From positions 2,232,001-2,296,000 of the forward strand of contig JAGYXB010001793.1 of NCBI GenBank assembly GCA_022495005.1: a DNA stretch of 64,000 nucleotides, given 5' to 3'. Shown here one piece after another: positions 1 through 12,465 of the stretch; position 1 is the stretch's first letter; every line of letters starts with the position of its first letter. Both the position numbers and the translations under genes were made by a program. The DNA comes from Rhyacophila brunnea (Eukaryota; Arthropoda; Insecta; Trichoptera; Rhyacophilidae). The notes beneath the pieces were generated by a model. It worked only from the letters and a program-made list of their open reading frames with translations. It was not told the DNA's origin and ran no database searches.

Positions 1-37
1 TCAAAATTATTTTCCTTTTGACACCTTATATATTTTA

Positions 38-112
38 TATGATATTTGATATTTTTGATATGATATTTTTTGATATGATATGATATCATTTGATATGATA
101 TGATATTTTTGG
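38..112. repeat. TGATA/GATAT microsatellite
   Basis: Runs of TGATATGATAT with T-rich interruptions. The rest of 1-1213 is AT-rich with no recognised gene. Confidence 0.8.
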
Positions 113-1213
113 CGACCCATTATATATTCTGTTTTTTAAATTCTATTTTATTGTTTAATTTGTATTTTTTGAATTATTATTGTTGTTTTTTTTGTATAAA
201 ACTATTTTTGCTTTCTTTTTTTTCTCCATCTTGTTTTTTCTTTAACTGATTACTTGTAATTTTTATTCTAAATGTCATGTTGTGAACGTCCTGAATTAAT
301 AATTTGTTATGTACTCAACGTGTCTTTTTCAAATAAAATAAAAAAATACTAACAACCACCTTGTACGAAAAAGCAAGGACATGGTTATTAATAATTCAAA
401 AAAAAACTTAAGACATTAGTGCTATAGTAGAAATTCTCTCAGTGCCCCAGGATTGCGCGGAACCCTGTTGAGAATCACTCCAATATAATATAGTACCTAG
501 TTAATTTAGTTTATATATTTTTCTGGACAGAGAAAATTATAAACCCACTTTATACCCAAATATTTGATGAGGTTTTATTGAATGAATTCCGGCTCATAGA
601 AGATTATACAGAGCACAATGAGCAGAGCAGAGTAATAATAATATGAATACCTACTATACTTATTACTTATTACTTATTACACTATTCATGAAATCTTAAT
701 GAACGGGAAGTACTCATTATATTATATTTGAAACATTTTTAGAGCATTAATGTTTTCAATCTATCCCTCATGCTTAGTCTTTCCGATGACAGATATATCC
801 GTCCATGTAATACCGCTTTTCAATCCTACAAGTCTGTATTAGATGGTGGTGATAGATCTTGCTGGACGTCATTCAAACGCGTATCGATTGCAGTGGCAGA
901 TTGACAGACTGTGAGAGATCTTTCTTGTAATCTTCCTCCATGATTTGTATACCACTCATGTATTAAATTTATAGCATTAACTGGTTATGCCTATTTTAAT
1001 CAACAATTAACAATAATGAAAAGAACGTGGATTCACGATGATTACAAATTACTTTTTTCACTAATACAGATTATATAAAGTACTGTCAACTCCATACTTA
1101 GTTACTAGGTACCTATGCATCACTCGAAATGGAAAATTTTACGCTCCGGAGGGCTCGATAATATTATGTATAATTATTATATTATACAAATAAGTGGCTT
1201 ATATTTTCTGTTA

Positions 1214-2500
1214 TACCTGCAGTCCCAGAAGTACCCGACCTGATGTATAGATAGCAGTTGTTGTTTGAAAATAATGACCATGATAGAAAGTACCAACCTT
1301 ATAAAGCCTAAGTTTGAAGTTTGACGACCCTACGTTGTTCAGTAATTATTTGTCAGCCATCAACAGTGAACGCTCTCAGTGAATTTGTAAACATGGAAAA
1401 AAAATGGTCATAGTTATGTGATACAATACATTCATTTGAAAGGCTTCAGTCCAGCCAATATCAAAGCGGCGCTAGATTCTACTCTGGGGGTGTCTGCTAC
1501 TTTGTTTACAATAGTAACATATTGGGTGGCTGAGTTTAAACGAACTCGGACGAGCTGCCAAGACGAACATCGGAGTGGTCGACCAAATGAGGTGACCACG
1601 CCAGAAATGGTGACGAAAATCCAAAATGGTATTGGATGAACGTCGACTGAAATTGCGCGAGCTAGTAGACATGGTAGGCATTTCAAAAAGTGCTGTACAT
1701 CAGATATTGACTAAAAATTTGGAAATGATAAAGCTGTGCGCAAGGTGGTTGCCGCGATTAATCACAATGGAACAAAAACAGCATCGTGAGGATGTTTCAA
1801 TCGAGTGTTTGGCAAAGTTTAACAGCAATAAAGCAGAGTTTTTGCGTCTATTCATAACCATGGATGAAACATGGGTCCATCACTTCACACCTGAGACAAA
1901 AGAACAGTCAAAACAATCGACTGAAAGGGAGAATCTGCTCCAAAGAAGGCGAAGACAGTTCCATCTGCAGGCAAGGTCATGGTGTCAGTTTTTTGGGATG
2001 CGCGTGGGGTAATTTTCATTGATTATCTTCAGAAAGGAAAGTCAATCAACGGCGTGTATTATGCAAACTTATTGCAGCGTTTGAGTGATGAAATCAAGAA
2101 AAAACAACCGCATTTGGCGAAAAAGAAAGTTTCAACAGGACAATTCATCTGTTCACACATCCGTTATCGCGATGGCCAAAATCAATGAGTTAAAGTTCGA
2201 ATTGCTTCCTCATGCACCCTATTCGCCAGATTTAGCCCCCGTGGATTATTTTCTGTTTCCAAACTTGAAAAAATGGCTCGGTGGTAAAAGATTTGCCAAA
2301 AATGAATAGGTGGAGTCTGCGGTTGATGGCTATTTTGAGGAGCTCGATGATTCTTCCTATAAACAGGGTATCGAAGCTATTGAACATCGCTGGGAAAAGT
2401 GTATCTACCTAAAAGGAGACTACGTAGAAAAATAAAATAAAAATTTCCCAAATTTTTTGTGTTTTCTTTGTTAGGTCGGGTACTTCTGGGACTACCCTCG
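1214..2500 (+). mobile_element. Full-length mariner with broken transposase
   Basis: A perfect 21-bp inverted repeat (AGTCCCAGAAGTACCCGACC plus T at 1221-1241; complement at 2473-2493) lies 7 bases inside TA duplications at 1212-1213 and 2501-2502. The 1287-bp length is typical of mariner. The outermost seven bases of the left end have diverged from CGAGGGT. Confidence 0.9.
1393..2435 (+). pseudogene. Mariner transposase, frameshifted
   Basis: Fragments in several frames spell a mariner transposase. The helix-turn-helix region is at 1418-1680 (AALDSTLGVSATLFTIVTYW, then RSGRPNEVTTPEM). MDETWVHHFTPETKEQSKQ is near 1858-1915. WDARGVIFIDYLQKGKSING is near 1995-2050. DLAPVDYFLFPNLKKWLGGK is near 2230-2290, and GDYVEK and the stop are at 2415-2435. 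The three aspartates of the D,D34D set are visible in the relics, but at least three frameshifts and an in-frame stop near 1410 break the gene, so it cannot make an active enzyme as it stands. Confidence 0.9.
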
Positions 2501-2787
2501 TACCAGTAGTGGCGAACCTATGCCACTCAAATGTTTTATTTTGAAGAGAGAGAAAACGGTACCCATAATAATAAATGACAGACCGTATTGTATAAAATAT
2601 AGCAGGCAAATACTCAAGAGTAAGCATTACGTATAGGTCGGTCCTTAGGCTTTGTGCGTCACATAATATTATCACACTAGCTGATCAGGCGGCGGGGGAA
2701 GCCGCGCTGCGAATCTCTGAGTTTGATCAATTTATAATGCTTGAGACCATTATAGCGAGAGAATGTAATAAAAAGAAAAGAAAGAAA

Positions 2788-2895
2788 TAAAAAGGATTTC
2801 AAGTTATTATACACATTTATATTTTTATAAAAATCGATGTTTTTTTTAAATAAATATAAAAAATATTACAACTATGAATTAGTCAAAAATCTGTA
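2788..2895. repeat. Dispersed repeat, second copy at 15028-15132
   Basis: AAAAGGATTTCAAG, then ATTTTTATAAAAATCGATGT and TAAATAAATATAAAAAATAT, occurs in both places in the same orientation. Confidence 0.7.
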
Positions 2896-3052
2896 CGAGA
2901 AAACAATGGAAATGTTCACTATATTATGTAAAAATAAATAAAATTTGAATAAAATGTATACCAGCTGTCAGCTAAATGCGAAAAACCAAGGGTATGGTAT
3001 GCAACGTTACCTCTAATTTTTCTATTATCTGTGTGGATCATCAACGCATCTG

Positions 3053-3125
3053 AGCAGTGGCGTAACTAAAGTTGGTGTCACCCGGTGCGGTAAATTTACA
3101 CCCCTATCCCCCCCTCCCCATAAAA
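3053..3125. mobile_element. Transposon terminus
   Basis: CAGTGGCGTAACTAAAGTTG then CACCCGGTGCGG is a typical DNA-transposon end. The partner end was not found. A second such end, CAGTGGCGGCTCGTGA, lies at about 60325-60340. Confidence 0.4.
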
Positions 3126-4299
3126 ACACACATACAATTTGTCATTAAAACCTATATTTTTAATGTATTTATTAATTTCAATAACACTAAAAGCGATAAT
3201 TTTTGAAGTAATAAATAAAAAAATAGGAAATAAAGAAAAAAGTATTCGTTGATAAAATGCTTATATTAAATACTAAACTTGCAGAACGTTTTTTTATAAT
3301 TATATTAAAATAATATAATGGTATTATATTAGATTAATTGTGCATGTGATGGTTTCATGCATTCGAGAAAAACTAAAATCTGACAAAGGAAACTTTCTTT
3401 TACAATATTTTTGTGTGAGGAATGTGCGGAGGATGAAAAAATGTGTACGGACACATTTTGGCAGGTGTCCGCGCGCACATGCGCACACCTTACATGGAAC
3501 ATTGATGGTATGTAATAAATTAAATAAAAATACCGTGAAAGTTGCAAGCAATATTTCTACAATTGGATAAGTGAGGGCTCTGTAGCAGAAAGTTCGTAAG
3601 ATTTCCCATTATAAACCACAATACCATAAATACGTATTTTATTACACAATGCAATAATCCTTCTTGGTACTCACGTCTCCAACAAAGTACAAAGTAAGAA
3701 ACTCATTAGAAATCTCCGCGGGAATTCGATTTAAGTACCACATATTGCGTGCAGAACTAAGCTCCAAAATCTAATCTCAGATCGCGTCGCTGTGTGTAAT
3801 ACAATATTCAACATTCAGACATTACGGTGATCTTTAATAATCGAAATCCTGGCGACAAAGCGACCTCACACATTGCAAATCTAAACGAAATATTTAACGG
3901 TAGTATTACAAAAGATTATAATCAACAAAGTTCTCGGTGCAGGCGTGATCATTTCTTATTTATGATTACAGATGGCTTACATGGCCAGTGGCGTCTCCTG
4001 AGTAAGCAGGTTTAGGAGTGATAAATTAATCGACAAAATAAATGTAAAAACTAGATCTTTGAAAGAGTTGCCTAGGCAGTTTCATGAACAGATGTTACTG
4101 TACTAAAAGCTCTTTATAATTCTAAAGCTGACTTAAGAGTAGGTTTATTGTTTGGGCCCCGCATCAGTTTAAGTACCACTTAAGCTAATAAACACTCTAA
4201 GATAACTATATTATTATTGTGCCACGTACTTTTCCGACTTATTCGCGGTGTAAATGAGAACTCCATTAGTATTATATTAATACTATCGACTGAAGGTAC

Positions 4300-5010
4300 T
4301 TGATGGAATTTGATTTTAAATTCTAATGGATTCAAGCTCTGTACTATTCCATTTAAGTCGTTTTTTGCGACCCGGGTTTCGCCTTTCGGCATCTTCAGGC
4401 GTCATGTACACTCACCAAAGGTAAACACACACTGACAACGAACACTCTTAACTCTAGCTTATATAATAAATCAATACAATAAACTAGGTAAAAACTCCAT
4501 CCACCTATCAAGTCAAAGGTCACAAAAATACCTACTTTTACCTACTTTATTGTATTGATTTATTATATAAGCTAGAGTTAAGAGTGTTCGTTGTCAGTGT
4601 TCATTCATCATTAAACAATACTTCTACAACATTAATACTATTAATACTAATTCCATTTAAGTCGTGTATTGCGACCCAGGTTTCGCCTTTTGGTATCTTC
4701 AGGCGCTGTGTATACTCACCAAAGGTAAACACACAGACAACGAACACTCTCAACTCTAGCTTATATAATAAATCAATACAATAAACTAGGTAAAAACTCC
4801 ATCCACATATCAAGTCAAAGGTCTTTTACCTACTTTATTGTATTGATTTATTATATAAGCTAGAGTTAAGAGTTTCGTTGTCAGTGTGTGTTTACCTTTG
4901 GTGAGTGTACACGACGCCTGAAGATACTGGAAAGACGAAACCCGGGTCGCAAAAAACGACTTAAATGGAATAGTACAGAGCTTGAATCCATTAGAATTTC
5001 TATTATTATT
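4300..5010. repeat. Foldback cluster with nested inverted and direct copies
   Basis: A unit containing ACAACGAACACTCTTAACTC, then TAGCTTATATAATAAATCAA, is present at about 4432-4500 and 4732-4800, and inverted at about 4544-4605 and 4825-4890. An outer unit (TTGCGACCCGGGTTTCGCCT then CATCTTCAGGCG) at 4360-4410 and 4668-4710 is inverted at 4905-4960. A diverged relative lies at about 17218-17350. Confidence 0.85.
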
Positions 5011-5037
5011 AGTAATATGGACTGTGTCCCTGACCTG

Positions 5038-5085
5038 ACATGGCCCCCACAAGGGGGGGCTCTAACCTAGGGGCCCGGCGTAGCG
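5038..5085. mobile_element. Terminus of the same GC-rich small element family
   Basis: ATGGCCCCCACAAGGGGGGG, then CTCTAACCTAGGGGCCCGG, matches the reverse complement of 53165-53214. The other end was not identified. Confidence 0.5.
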
Positions 5086-5542
5086 GGTCGTCCTGGTAAA
5101 TAAGATAAACACATATCTTAAATTTGCTCTAATAGTAAAAAAAAAAAAAAGATTACCGAATATGACCGATGCTTCATGTCTATTCGTTCGAGCTCTAGTC
5201 GTAACTTGGTAATATAGAAATCTAGATACAATATCTACTGTTATAGTGTCGGGTGACTTTAGATATTGTATGCGTATTAGAAAACAATAAATTAAAGATA
5301 GATATCTCATTCTATTAAAAATAATATTTCCTATATAATCCCGAAATCTCGTGCACTTCAGGCGACTTTTTGGAGCAATTTACTTTTATGTATACATTAA
5401 ATTTTATGATAATATTATTTTATAGTTATTTTTATGGGTTCACGTATATGTTCTGGGCGCATTAGTTCGGAAAATAAACTTTAATTGCCGTCTGATTAAT
5501 TGATACAAGCGGCCGATGTTCAATCGATAAGGAATTTTCTTG

Positions 5543-5612
5543 TTGGCTCAGTGGTTAATGGTCCGCTCTCCCATCCGGCCGATGAGAGATTAGTTCCTGC
5601 TTAGGAAATTTG
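5543..5612 (+). other. tRNA-like A-box/B-box sequence (SINE head)
   Basis: TGGCTCAGTGGTTAATGG fits an A-box and GATTAGTTCCTGC a weak B-box. It does not fold as a good tRNA. Confidence 0.4.
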
Positions 5613-6762
5613 TAATTTAATCGTGCTTTTATAAATGATTATCGCCATTTAAAAATGTCATAAAGCGATTAAAAACATAACAACATTATAACTGCTGTAG
5701 GCATGCTTAAGAATATAAATGTATTAGGGAGAATATTGTGTTGAAACATAGATTTATTTAGAACGTTTAATTTATTAGGTACTGATACATATTCTTACAC
5801 CATATATTTGAATTCATGGACCCGGGAAGCTTGATAAATCGGGGTAAAAAGCTGGACTCCACCGCTGCGTGGCGCACGCAACAGTTTTGCCAGTGGCTTT
5901 AGGGACAACCACGTAGGATTTATTATTCACCAACTTACCGCAAAGATATTATATGAACCACCATACGGTGGTAAATGTACCTACCTAGTACCTAGAACAT
6001 GCGTACATCCCATATTATCATATTAGTGACGTACAGACCCCCTAAGATAAAAAATTAGCAATCTAATTTTGATTTTCCAAATAAATCCTATTCATAAATA
6101 TATAAATAAAGTACCTATTCAAACAATTTTTATTTTATATAAATTATACATGCATGGCTTAATTGAAACAGTCTCCTTTCTGACAAATCATAATACATAA
6201 GTACCTACATACTTACAGCAGAATACCTGTCAATTTAGTATTTAGAAAATAGTTTTCATTTGGAATAAATTGCATGAACCAATGAAAATACGAATTCCGG
6301 TATTCGTAAAATAATTATAAAAAAACGTACCAATTATTATAATGTGTGTAAAAATCTCTTTAAAATATTAATATTTTATAGCATGTGTCATTGTTGGTCA
6401 CCAAGGATGATGAAGGGCCGCGGAAGTAAACCAGACATCGCGTAACCCAACCAAAAAAAATACAGCCCTGTTAAACCTTTTATGTTAATTAATACATTTG
6501 TTTTCCACTTTCAATACCAAATATATCGGTATTGTCTGATTTTTAAAACCAGTATCATAAAATACTGGGATACCGATTTTGAATTACCGGTATTGCAATC
6601 CTTAGTTTTCATGAATTTATATTTACAATCGAATATAACAGAATTTATTGAATTAAAATAATTAAGGTAACCTTCTATAAATTATTTTTAGATGTGTACT
6701 AAAAGGTGTAGGTACCTACTTGAAAGACAGTTTTAACTAAAACATTGTAATATTATGTAAGA

Positions 6763-7041
6763 TTAAAGACATTTCCTTTGGCTAGCCGACACAATATCCA
6801 ACTGACCATCTTTACTACATTCACCATCATTAGTTACAGGCTCAGAACAAGAATGGTTACAGGCTTTCATAAGCTGTTTATAAATAGCTAATATATAGTT
6901 TAATTCCTTCCCACGGGCGCCAGTCGATCTTCCTAGTAAAAGATCAATCCAGCATTCCAGAAGACCTGCTGTTACATTATCTATGGTTGAAACAATGCCA
7001 TCCTTATAAGGAGAGATAATAAAACTGTTGTTTATTAACAC
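6763..7041 (-). CDS. Unrecognised 92-codon ORF, possible terminal exon or pseudogene
   Basis: It has a balanced composition (NVTAGLLECWIDLLLGRSTG, then ARGKELNYILAIYKQLMKAC) and is richer in GC than its flanks, unlike the random ORFs nearby. No matching exon, domain or promoter was found. It could be a host exon or a fragment of an unknown transposon. Confidence 0.25.
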   Translation of the reverse strand: MLINNSFIISPYKDGIVSTIDNVTAGLLECWIDLLLGRSTGARGKELNYILAIYKQLMKACNHSCSEPVTNDGECSKDGQLDIVSASQRKCL

Positions 7042-7233
7042 AACTAATGAGTACTGACAATGACAAATGGTTATTGTAAACGCAGGTCAAGTCACAGGTG
7101 TGAATAATTTGGTAACCTCTGATCAATCATGTTCTATATACATTAAAAAATCCTTATCTACTAGGCAGCGCTCGTAATGGAATATTTTACGAACCGGAGC
7201 GCTCGATAATTTTACGAAAATATTAACATACTT

Positions 7234-7428
7234 ACTGTCCGACAAGAAGATCTAGGCAATAACCGGAAGTCGCTAGTGCGGTAAAAAGTATGAGGAGCTT
7301 GTTAGTTCACATTTTTAACACGAGGACGACTCGTCGCTAACCGGAAGGCGCTTCAGTCGATGTGCGGTTTAAAATGGTACGAGCTCGTTAGTTCACAGTT
7401 TTAACACGTGAAGATCTTGTTGGACAGT
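7234..7428. mobile_element. Short TIR element with an internal duplication
   Basis: Inverted ends ACTGTCCGACAAGAAGATCT and AGATCTTGTTGGACAGT enclose two imperfect direct copies of a block of about 70 bases. Each copy runs from TAACCGGAAG to GTTAGTTCACA and TTTTAACACG. Confidence 0.6.
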
Positions 7429-7490
7429 AGTTATATAATCAATTGCATGCATTTATAGATATATTCTTTAGAGAGTGGGTGTATTGTCTG

Positions 7491-8051
7491 CAGTGACGTC
7501 CCTAGATAAAATGCCGCCCCTAGGCAGCGCCAAAGAGCCGCACCATTTTTTTAATACAGTACTGAGATACTTTTTATCATCCTTTCATGACTTATCTAAG
7601 AAATGTGTTGTATGTTGTATAGATACATTACTAACAAAATATATACCACTAAATCTAATTTAAACGCCATCTATACTTCAATAAACAATATTACGGGTCC
7701 GCGGTTTCAGATACATTTAAAAATACACCTGACAACTATCAAATCTCGCGAATGACTGGCAAAAATATTTGGATCAATTAAATAGGTAAGTACCTATGTA
7801 CCTACCTATAATTCAAATATAATTCCCAAATCTGCACGTGTCATTGCTGGCATTAAGGACGTGACGTCCAAGGACAATGTAAGTAGACTAGATATCGCGA
7901 GCTGATTTTTTTAATGGAAAGATATTTCCGTTATTACTAAGTTAAGGTACCTATTTCTATATATCTAAAGATTCTCCTCGATTTGCCGCCCTTCGAGTAA
8001 CTGCCGCCCCCAAGCGACGCTCAATCTGCCTACCTCCACGGGACGTCACTG
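7491..8051. mobile_element. hAT-like MITE, 561 bp
   Basis: CAGTGACGTCCC...GGGACGTCACTG termini with a 7/8 target duplication, ATTGTCTG (7483-7490) and ATTGCCTG (8052-8059). It shares subterminal GCCGCCCCTAGGCAGCG and GCCGCCCCCAAGCGACGCTC with 52763-54453. Confidence 0.85.
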
Positions 8052-8229
8052 ATTGCCTGGGCCCGGCATCAAGCATTATGGTGAAGAGGGCTTAGAAGAA
8101 TTTACTAAAACTCCTTTACCATATGGCTGTATGGATATTATCCGTGGCTCTATCTGACTACCGTTTCCATAAGTATGCTTACATACTGTAGTTAAAAATA
8201 TACAATAGATCTTTATTTAGCCACATATT

Positions 8230-8500
8230 TTTTTCCGACTAATACGCGGTGTAAATGGAAACTCTGCTATTCTTGACAGCATTGACTTGTGTACCTATAC
8301 CTGATAATTATTTTAGAAATCGGGAGCATCAGTTGTTTGTTCGCTCAATGTATAGAAATACCCTGCCATTGGTAATGCCAATTGGAAGGGCAATAACTGT
8401 GTTCAATCGAACCGCTTTGGATATAGATAAATTCCACTTACGTGGGAGTGAGTACAGGTGGATGTTGTTTTATAATTAAGTTCACCCGGTATGCTTCCAT
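8230..8500 (+). pseudogene. Possible LINE ORF2 C-terminal fragment
   Basis: The 74-codon ORF 8255-8479 (VPIPDNYFRNREHQLFVRSM then NTLPLVMPIGRAITVFN) has the look of a LINE C-terminus (charged pair, F or Y, then P...R...N pattern). The preceding TTCCGACTAATACGCGGTGT is echoed at 4229. Family uncertain. Confidence 0.35.
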
Positions 8501-8695
8501 TTACTTTGTGTATCCATTTATTTTTTACTCATATTATCTTGTATTGTTGTTTAAATATTATTATTATTATTATTATGTGTATGTATTTAGATATTTTTGA
8601 AGCTATACTTCCTTTGGCGCGTTTGGAAAATCAGATCAGAGTGTATTTTTGGCGTGTGACATGCAACACATAATTTATTTTTTCACACGAAAAAA

Positions 8696-8766
8696 ACGCA
8701 CTCGATTGGATTCGAACCACCGATTGTTCGGTTATCAGCCAAACGCACTACCTTTACGCCACAGTA
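8696..8766 (-). other. tRNA-like sequence, probably SINE head or tRNA pseudogene
   Basis: The minus strand has an anticodon-like stem-loop (TTTGG CTGATAA CCGAA, GAT in loop) and a B-box GGTTCGAATCC. The T stem has mismatches and the acceptor ends do not pair well, so a functional tRNA-Ile is unlikely. Confidence 0.45.
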
Positions 8767-9581
8767 TAATACTGCAATCGTGACGATTATACAGTATAAT
8801 ATTATAGTTTAGAATTGTTCCGTTGCCTAGGCAGCGTATTTATTATTGTCGGCCATTTGCAATTCCTTACGTAAACAAACGATTAAACTTCAGAGTGACA
8901 GTTGGTTCTTTAAAAATAAAAACAAAGAGAAACCATTATATAATTTAGTAATATAAGTTAAAGTGTATAGAAATAAACCAACGGCGTTCCATTAAGCGGT
9001 CCTTTTTCTTGAGCGTGTAATTTAACAAGATAATCAAAGAATCTAGTTTATCACAAGTTTTGTTTTTGTTTTGTTACGCCAAAGAAGTATAACTTCTAAC
9101 ACGCGTACATAAGTACACACACACCGATTTTTTTTTCATATATTTCAAGAATACCGGTATTCAACAGGAAATTCAGAAATACCGGTACCTATTAGCATTT
9201 TCATTCGATATTGCAATCCCTGCATATTATTATAATGATTTGTTACTTATCAGTCTTATCACTTACCGCAGCATTCTTTGAAATCAAATCCCAACGCATA
9301 ACTCCCTGCCTTACATTGAAACGTAGCCCGAAATCGAAAGGGTACAGTAGATATCTACTATGTTGGATGACATCTAATTTGAATAATATTACACTTTTTC
9401 TTTCACAACCAATTAAAATATGTTTAATAAAAACTTCTTATAAACATATTATTTAAAAAACATATTATTTCCATAGTATAAATATTAAAAACTATATATT
9501 TTCTAATGTCTCATATTATTATATTTATTATGTCACCTATCGAGTGAATATCGTTTTATAAATACAATGTATTGTCTAATC

Positions 9582-10480
9582 CATGGTTTCCCAAACTATG
9601 GGTCGCGACCCACCAGTGGGTCGCGAGCGAATATTGAGTGGGCCCTCGCCACTGTATACATGAATTTAAAAAAATAGAAAGTGATAAATTTGATATTTCA
9701 TTCATTTATTTATAATTCTTAAAAATTGAAATAAACTTAAGTTACGGAAAATATTGTGATAAAATAATAATAATTTGAATTGCCAATGCACTACAGATGG
9801 CTTGATTCGTTGCGTTGGATTTGTAACCCATTTCAAGACGACTTACCAACTAGTATGTCAACAAAAGCAAGTGAAGAACTCATTGATTTATCAGAAGATA
9901 CGTCACTGAAAAATAAGTTTCAATCGTAAACAGTTAACGAAATTCTGGCTCTCAGTTGCTGATAATTATCCTTGCCTGTTCGATGAAGCTATGAAAATCT
10001 TCCTCCTCTTTACTACCTCATATCTATGTGAGGTCGGATTTTCGGCTATGGTTAACATTAAAACTAAATACCGAAATAAATTGGATATATCAAACTCACT
10101 GCGATTAAAAGTAACTAAAGTTGAAGTTGATGCTAAAACTGTAATGAAGAAAAATAAGAAACAAATACATCCTTCCCATTGAAATAACTTTGTAAAAAAC
10201 CTTGCAGGTGTAGGTATTTAAGTAATATTTTTTTTTATTTAAGTTGTGTTTCTTATTTCAACAGTCTTTCATTCATATTGGTAACACTTATAAAAAATAT
10301 TTTTTTTATTTCAATTAGAACAAATAAGTCAGCATTAAGTAGTTCCACGACTCGCCACTAGGGAATCTGAGCATTACCAATATTTATACCCTCTTTTCTC
10401 TAAGACAGCTAAGAGGTGGGTCCCAAGATTGGAAATTTTTGTTAGATGGGTCGGGGCCCAGTCAACTTTGGGAACCACTG
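9582..10480 (+). mobile_element. hAT element remnant with 8-bp duplication
   Basis: The left end CATGGTTTCCCAAAC(TATGGGTCGCGACCC) and right end TTTGGGAACCACTG are inverted. GTCTAATC is duplicated perfectly at 9574-9581 and 10481-10488. It contains the end of a hAT transposase (9991-10182). Confidence 0.9.
9991..10182 (+). pseudogene. C-terminal end of a hAT transposase (ZBED5-like)
   Basis: YLCEVGFSAMVNIKTKYRNK is the hAT C-terminal dimerisation motif, followed by LDISNSLRLKV and KKNKKQIHPSH, as in ZBED5/SCAND3-like hAT proteins. Upstream sequence in the element has many stops, so only the last 60 or so residues survive. Confidence 0.85.
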
Positions 10481-12147
10481 GTCTAATCCATTATAATATA
10501 GTTCCATACAAAGCTAAACATTATTACAATCAGATAAAATTGTCATTTCCAATAATATTGAATTGCGTCCCGTAAAGATCGACTGACTACCGTATTCAGG
10601 TAGACTTCCGTATCTCGTTTGCATAAATAAATGCACCTATGTATGAAATCTCAGTGGCTCTAAACCTTGTTACTCATCGCACAATAATTGAAACTCGAAG
10701 TATTCTGCACGTCATGTTGATTTTTAATTTGATTTCTTTTGTTTAAAACATATATGTATCTACTATAGGTGAGAAAACTGGTCGATTTTGAAGACTACGT
10801 ATACTTACTACCGGTATAAAAAAATACTTAGTATCAAAACTTATTCCAAAATACTTACAAGTATTTGGAATACTGTATAGAGCGTTTGGCGTGCGTATGC
10901 GACATAAGTCTCATACTAAACTAGAACTAAAACTTAACTATGGATTAGTATTTGAAATATCGGTTTCAATAGAATCGCTAAAAATACACTGAGCTGGTCT
11001 TTTCGAAATGTCCCATTTAGTATAAAATTTTAAACACATTTTAAATTTATGAGTTGTTTTTATATGTTATAATATTCTTGTTAACATAAAATGAATAACA
11101 ATGATTTTTTTTATTGTAAACTGCGTCACCTCAGTCACTCACCACATTTCCGAGGGAATAATATGCTACTACAGACAATTCATGACCTCTTGTTCATACA
11201 TAAGATGATGTCATTCGCATGCATAGACTAATAAATTAAAATGTAATAATTGTATTCGAGTGCTATCTCGCTCGCGCGCATTTAATGTCAATAGTATTCA
11301 ATAGTTCATCACAAGTATTTTGAAACAAGTTTATTGGGCCACACGTACTGAGTATGGGTAGTTTCATCTGATACTTGAGTACACAAACTGGTGACAGTAT
11401 TTCCAACTCACCTCTAGTATCTACTATAAAAATACTATCCACCAGTATAAGTTGTCCGCTGAGTGAGGGCTCCACATGCTAATATTTGAAATATCATTCA
11501 ATACTTTTTATACTGTGATGAGCTTAGTTCTAAATTCAAACACCTGACGATTTATGATCGTATATATACCTACTTATAGATTTAGCTAATTTTCGATTAG
11601 GTATTGCCAGAATTGCCCATATTATCATGGACTAACGAATATAATATAACGACTATAAATGAAAAATCGAAGAAGTAATGGAAGCACATTATTTAACCAG
11701 AAAAAATCAGGTGGCGGTACCACCTGTCAATATTCTTGGACGTGGCTTAATTCTGCAACATAAATTATTTTGATCTTCCCCATCGCTACCAGACACCAAA
11801 CCTATTTATATCTTTCCGTCATTCTGTCGCAAATTAATTGTAATGTCATTTAATATTTTCTATATACTCGATATTTCCTACGTGCGTACTGTACTGTAAG
11901 CATATGTCAAACTATTATGAGAGTATCCTTTAGTTTATCTGTTTTCACCACTCAATTAAAATAAACGATACCTTTATTTTTTTGTCAATTTATTTTGCAA
12001 ATTTTGAATTTGCGTTTACGTGTTTTTCTTTCACCTTATCAAAAAACTACTTACGCATTTTAATACGTCTCTTATCTCGCTCTCTCCTACACATTTTCAT
12101 GTTATTTTTTCTCTCATGCGTTACAGATAAATCAAGACAATATACTT

Positions 12148-12166
12148 ATATATATATATATATATA
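12148..12166. repeat. TA dinucleotide repeat
   Basis: About nine TA units inside otherwise unremarkable AT-rich DNA (10489-12235). Confidence 0.7.
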
Positions 12167-12235
12167 CCTAAGAGAATGTGAGGTCCCTTATTATAAGGGT
12201 TTCCTATGTTTCACGATACTACAATATTTCGATCA

Positions 12236-12465
12236 CAATGGCCGTGCGGCTTACGAGTCAGCTTACAATGTCGTGGGTCCCATGTTCGAATCCTGACTCT
12301 GGCAAATATCTATACGTATTGTTTTTCAAATTGTGTTTGTAGTCAGAGTATGAACCTAATAGATTGAGCAAGTGACTAATATACATTTCAAGTAAAAACA
12401 AAAATTTGTTAATACAAATCTCCATCATTTGAAGGCCCAAATGATCCTATCAGGATTAACGGCCC
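12236..12465 (+). mobile_element. tRNA-derived SINE, copy 1
   Basis: The head GGCCGTGCGGCTTACGAGTC and B-box GTTCGAATCC are followed by a body with AGTCAGAGTATGAACCTAAT. The same family recurs in reverse at 19643-19873 and 29665-29890. Confidence 0.7.

Larger units (their letters stand above)
2503..4299. other. Intergenic, AT-rich
   Basis: It holds the dispersed repeat at 2788, the transposon end at 3053 and a palindrome AAAATGTGTACGGACACATT near 3438. Small ORFs here overlap on both strands and look random. Confidence 0.5.

Noticed and set aside
3324..3570. Three overlapping ORFs on both strands
   Set aside because: They are caused by a palindrome and low stop density; none has a recognisable motif.
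8696..8766. Functional tRNA-Ile gene
   Set aside because: T-stem mismatches and poor acceptor pairing; better explained as a SINE head or pseudogene.
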